Source: Tubiluchus corallicola (lineage: Eukaryota > Priapulida > Priapulimorpha > Priapulimorphida > Tubiluchidae). From it: a stretch of 64,000 bases of DNA. Location: positions 325,421 through 389,420 of the forward strand of contig JAQGDQ010000198.1 of the NCBI GenBank assembly GCA_030141605.1, written 5' to 3'. The position numbers and the translations under genes were made by a program. The notes below the pieces were generated by a model. It made no database searches, was not told the origin of the DNA, and saw only the letters and a program-made list of their open reading frames with translations. This document shows, one piece after another, positions 62,265 through 64,000 of the stretch; within the stretch, counting starts at the first letter, position 1; each line of letters starts with the position of its first letter.

Positions 62265-62890
62265 TACGGGCGAACTGAAACAGTTTGTTAAAAGACAAGG
62301 CATTAACATAGTAGAGAAATTTTACTGTCAAAATGTATCAATGGCGAATTGAAATATTTTGTTAGACGTAAGATAATAATATTGTAACAGATCCGGGTTC
62401 CATTCCAGCGCTGATCCGTCTCACGATGTATAGAGCGGCATACAGGTTATGAAATACTTTACAGCAGACGAGAAAAGCAAAAAGAATACGAATGTAAAAT
62501 AAACTTTAATGCACAACCAGTAGCTCCATGACATGTGAACAGACTTTAGTATAAAAGTCAGCAAACCTACAGCATTTACCCTTACAGACAGAAAGGCCAG
62601 GTTGGAATCGTCAAATTACAGCATCATTCTGTTTTATACAGGTACATTTGCATTACTGGGCTTCTCGACCATACCCATTACTAACATTAGGGGGTTGGTC
62701 ATAATCTGCCTTCGTAACAATAATATAGAAGAGAGAGTTTACTGGCAAAGTGTACCACTTGGGGAATGCGACAGAGCCGAAATGTACCACTGGCGAACTG
62801 TACACCACACTCGAAGCGTACCACTGGCGAACTGTACACCACATGCGAACTTTTTGTGCCATTGGCGAAGTGTACCACTAGCGAAATGAG
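62265..62890. repeat. degenerate short repeat around GTACCACTGGCGAA
   Basis: Variants of AATGTACCACTGGCGAACTG recur from 62745 to 62885 every 20-35 bases, and weaker forms (ATTACGGGCGAACTGAAACA, ATCAATGGCGAATTGAAATA) near 62265 and 62335. The array is eroded and irregular. Confidence 0.55.
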
Positions 62891-63199
62891 TGGTTGTCCT
62901 TCAGGTTTTACTTGTGACAAGGACGGACAATAGTTATAAATTAATTGGTTGGTATTCGTTTATATGCGTCAGACTGACGCTGAGGCATCGAGCAAAGCGA
63001 ACTTTTACACATTTTTAACTAATTGCATTAATAATAACCTTTATTTGAAATCGGCTTCAAGCTCAGACAACACAAGCCTGCCCCGAGGCTTTTATCCACA
63101 ACTGTAAATAACAAACTACCCCTACATGACGGAGATTGTTATTACATCACTTTTGCCCGAAATGCCAGCGCCAGGGCATGGCAACAACAGATACCATTT

Positions 63200-63300
63200 T
63201 AAAGTCTTTGGTATTACCCGGCCGCGGTGTCGAACCCACGACTTCCCAGACGTAAAACAGGCGCGTTATCTATTACATTATGTCGTACGTCTGGCGTTCA
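63200..63300 (-). mobile_element. tRNA-derived SINE head
   Basis: Reverse strand TAATAGATAACGCGCC, GTTTTACGTCTGGGAAG and GTGGGTTCGACACCGCGGCC. The B box is near-perfect but stem pairing fails after three base pairs. Confidence 0.5.
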
Positions 63301-63429
63301 TACTTTTATCTGGCCAAAACTTACCTTCATATTTCTTAGCTACGGTAGTGTTACTAGTCTATGTTAGTATTTTGACCGCTAAAACATTATCTAACACCTC
63401 GACCCCTGAATATCTGACAATGCACTGAT

Positions 63430-64000
63430 CCTGTACATAGCTAAATGTGACTGAATGAGATGAACAGGTGAAATGATGCTGAATGACGCAGCTGAACAAA
63501 CTGACATAGCTAACCATGCTAAATTTTAAATATATATACTTAAAAGACAAAAATTAAAAATGAAACGAAACAAAATTAAAATGAATGAAGCAAAATAATC
63601 GAATATCATACATAAGCATTTATATGATTATAATCATTGGAATTACAAACGTACTTAAGCAAGACATGAGAATTCTGCTTTGTTCACAGTTTTTATTAGC
63701 TGAATTATTAATTACAATATGCGTCATTATTACATAAAAATTACGATCACCAGTAAAACATCTTAATTATTATAACATATAAGTCATTCTAGTGTGTCCG
63801 CGTCACTAGGACTACAGATTTTACGCTGATTCTATTGTAACATAAACTTATATCTAGATATTGTTTCTCTCAACGCGTTATAATTATAGTCTCCAGAGCT
63901 TTAAACTAAGCTTATGTGGCGTAAATAATCATCTTTTGCACAAGCGAGATGAAAGATAACCACACGTCTAGCTTTCATCTTCGCACATCAAAGAAAAGGG
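63430..64000. other. no gene seen
   Basis: AT-rich end of the window without recognisable features. Confidence 0.4.

Noticed and set aside
63126-63428. 100-codon frame as a gene
   Set aside because: It runs through a tRNA-like SINE head, has no conserved motif and lacks splice evidence.

Overview
This is eukaryotic DNA from an invertebrate animal. It is AT-rich, intron-dense and full of repeats. Coding information sits in short exons with GT-AG borders and consistent phases, separated by introns of 0.5 to 9.5 kb, and the recognisable proteins are animal families. I cannot name the species. Exon joins were worked out by eye and no database was searched.

Three genes can be read almost completely. 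(1) On the plus strand, 23499-37407, an alpha/epsilon-sarcoglycan: ten exons, 376 visible residues, with only the start-codon exon missing. (2) On the minus strand, 43677-39118, a small GTPase of the ADP-ribosylation-factor-like group, closest to ARL9/ARL10: five coding exons, 212 residues. Genes 1 and 2 converge tail to tail over about 1.7 kb. (3) On the plus strand, 49537-60133, a rhodopsin-family neuropeptide-type GPCR: two coding exons, 376 residues, one 9.5 kb phase-1 intron. A fourth, partial signal is a GDSGG-bearing exon of a trypsin/HtrA-like protease on the minus strand at 19370-19570.

Region by region: 1-19 kb holds no convincing gene. It carries six unrelated minisatellites (unit lengths about 90, 44, 39, 75-80, 35 and 34 bp), a GA tract, copies of two interspersed repeat families called X and Y here, and truncated retrotransposons. 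19-23 kb holds the protease exon, a LINE 3' coding fragment and two MITEs. 23-38 kb is the sarcoglycan gene, whose introns carry a hAT-like MITE, a pogo/Tigger-like MITE, tRNA-derived SINEs and simple repeats. 39-44 kb is the ARL gene. 44-49.5 kb is SINE, LINE and foldback DNA, including a 5S-rRNA-headed unit between 80-bp inverted repeats. 49.5-60 kb is the GPCR with LINE debris and CAT-rich tracts in its intron. 60-64 kb is non-coding with a strong hairpin and a degenerate minisatellite.

The three genes show no shared pathway: a muscle or membrane adhesion glycoprotein, a myristoylated-type GTPase and a peptide receptor. I see no operon-like logic and no clear new biological system. The most unusual items are the three-frame-open 34-bp array, the divergent GTPase motifs, the PPPY motif in the sarcoglycan tail, the 5S-headed foldback unit, and the X and Y repeat families.
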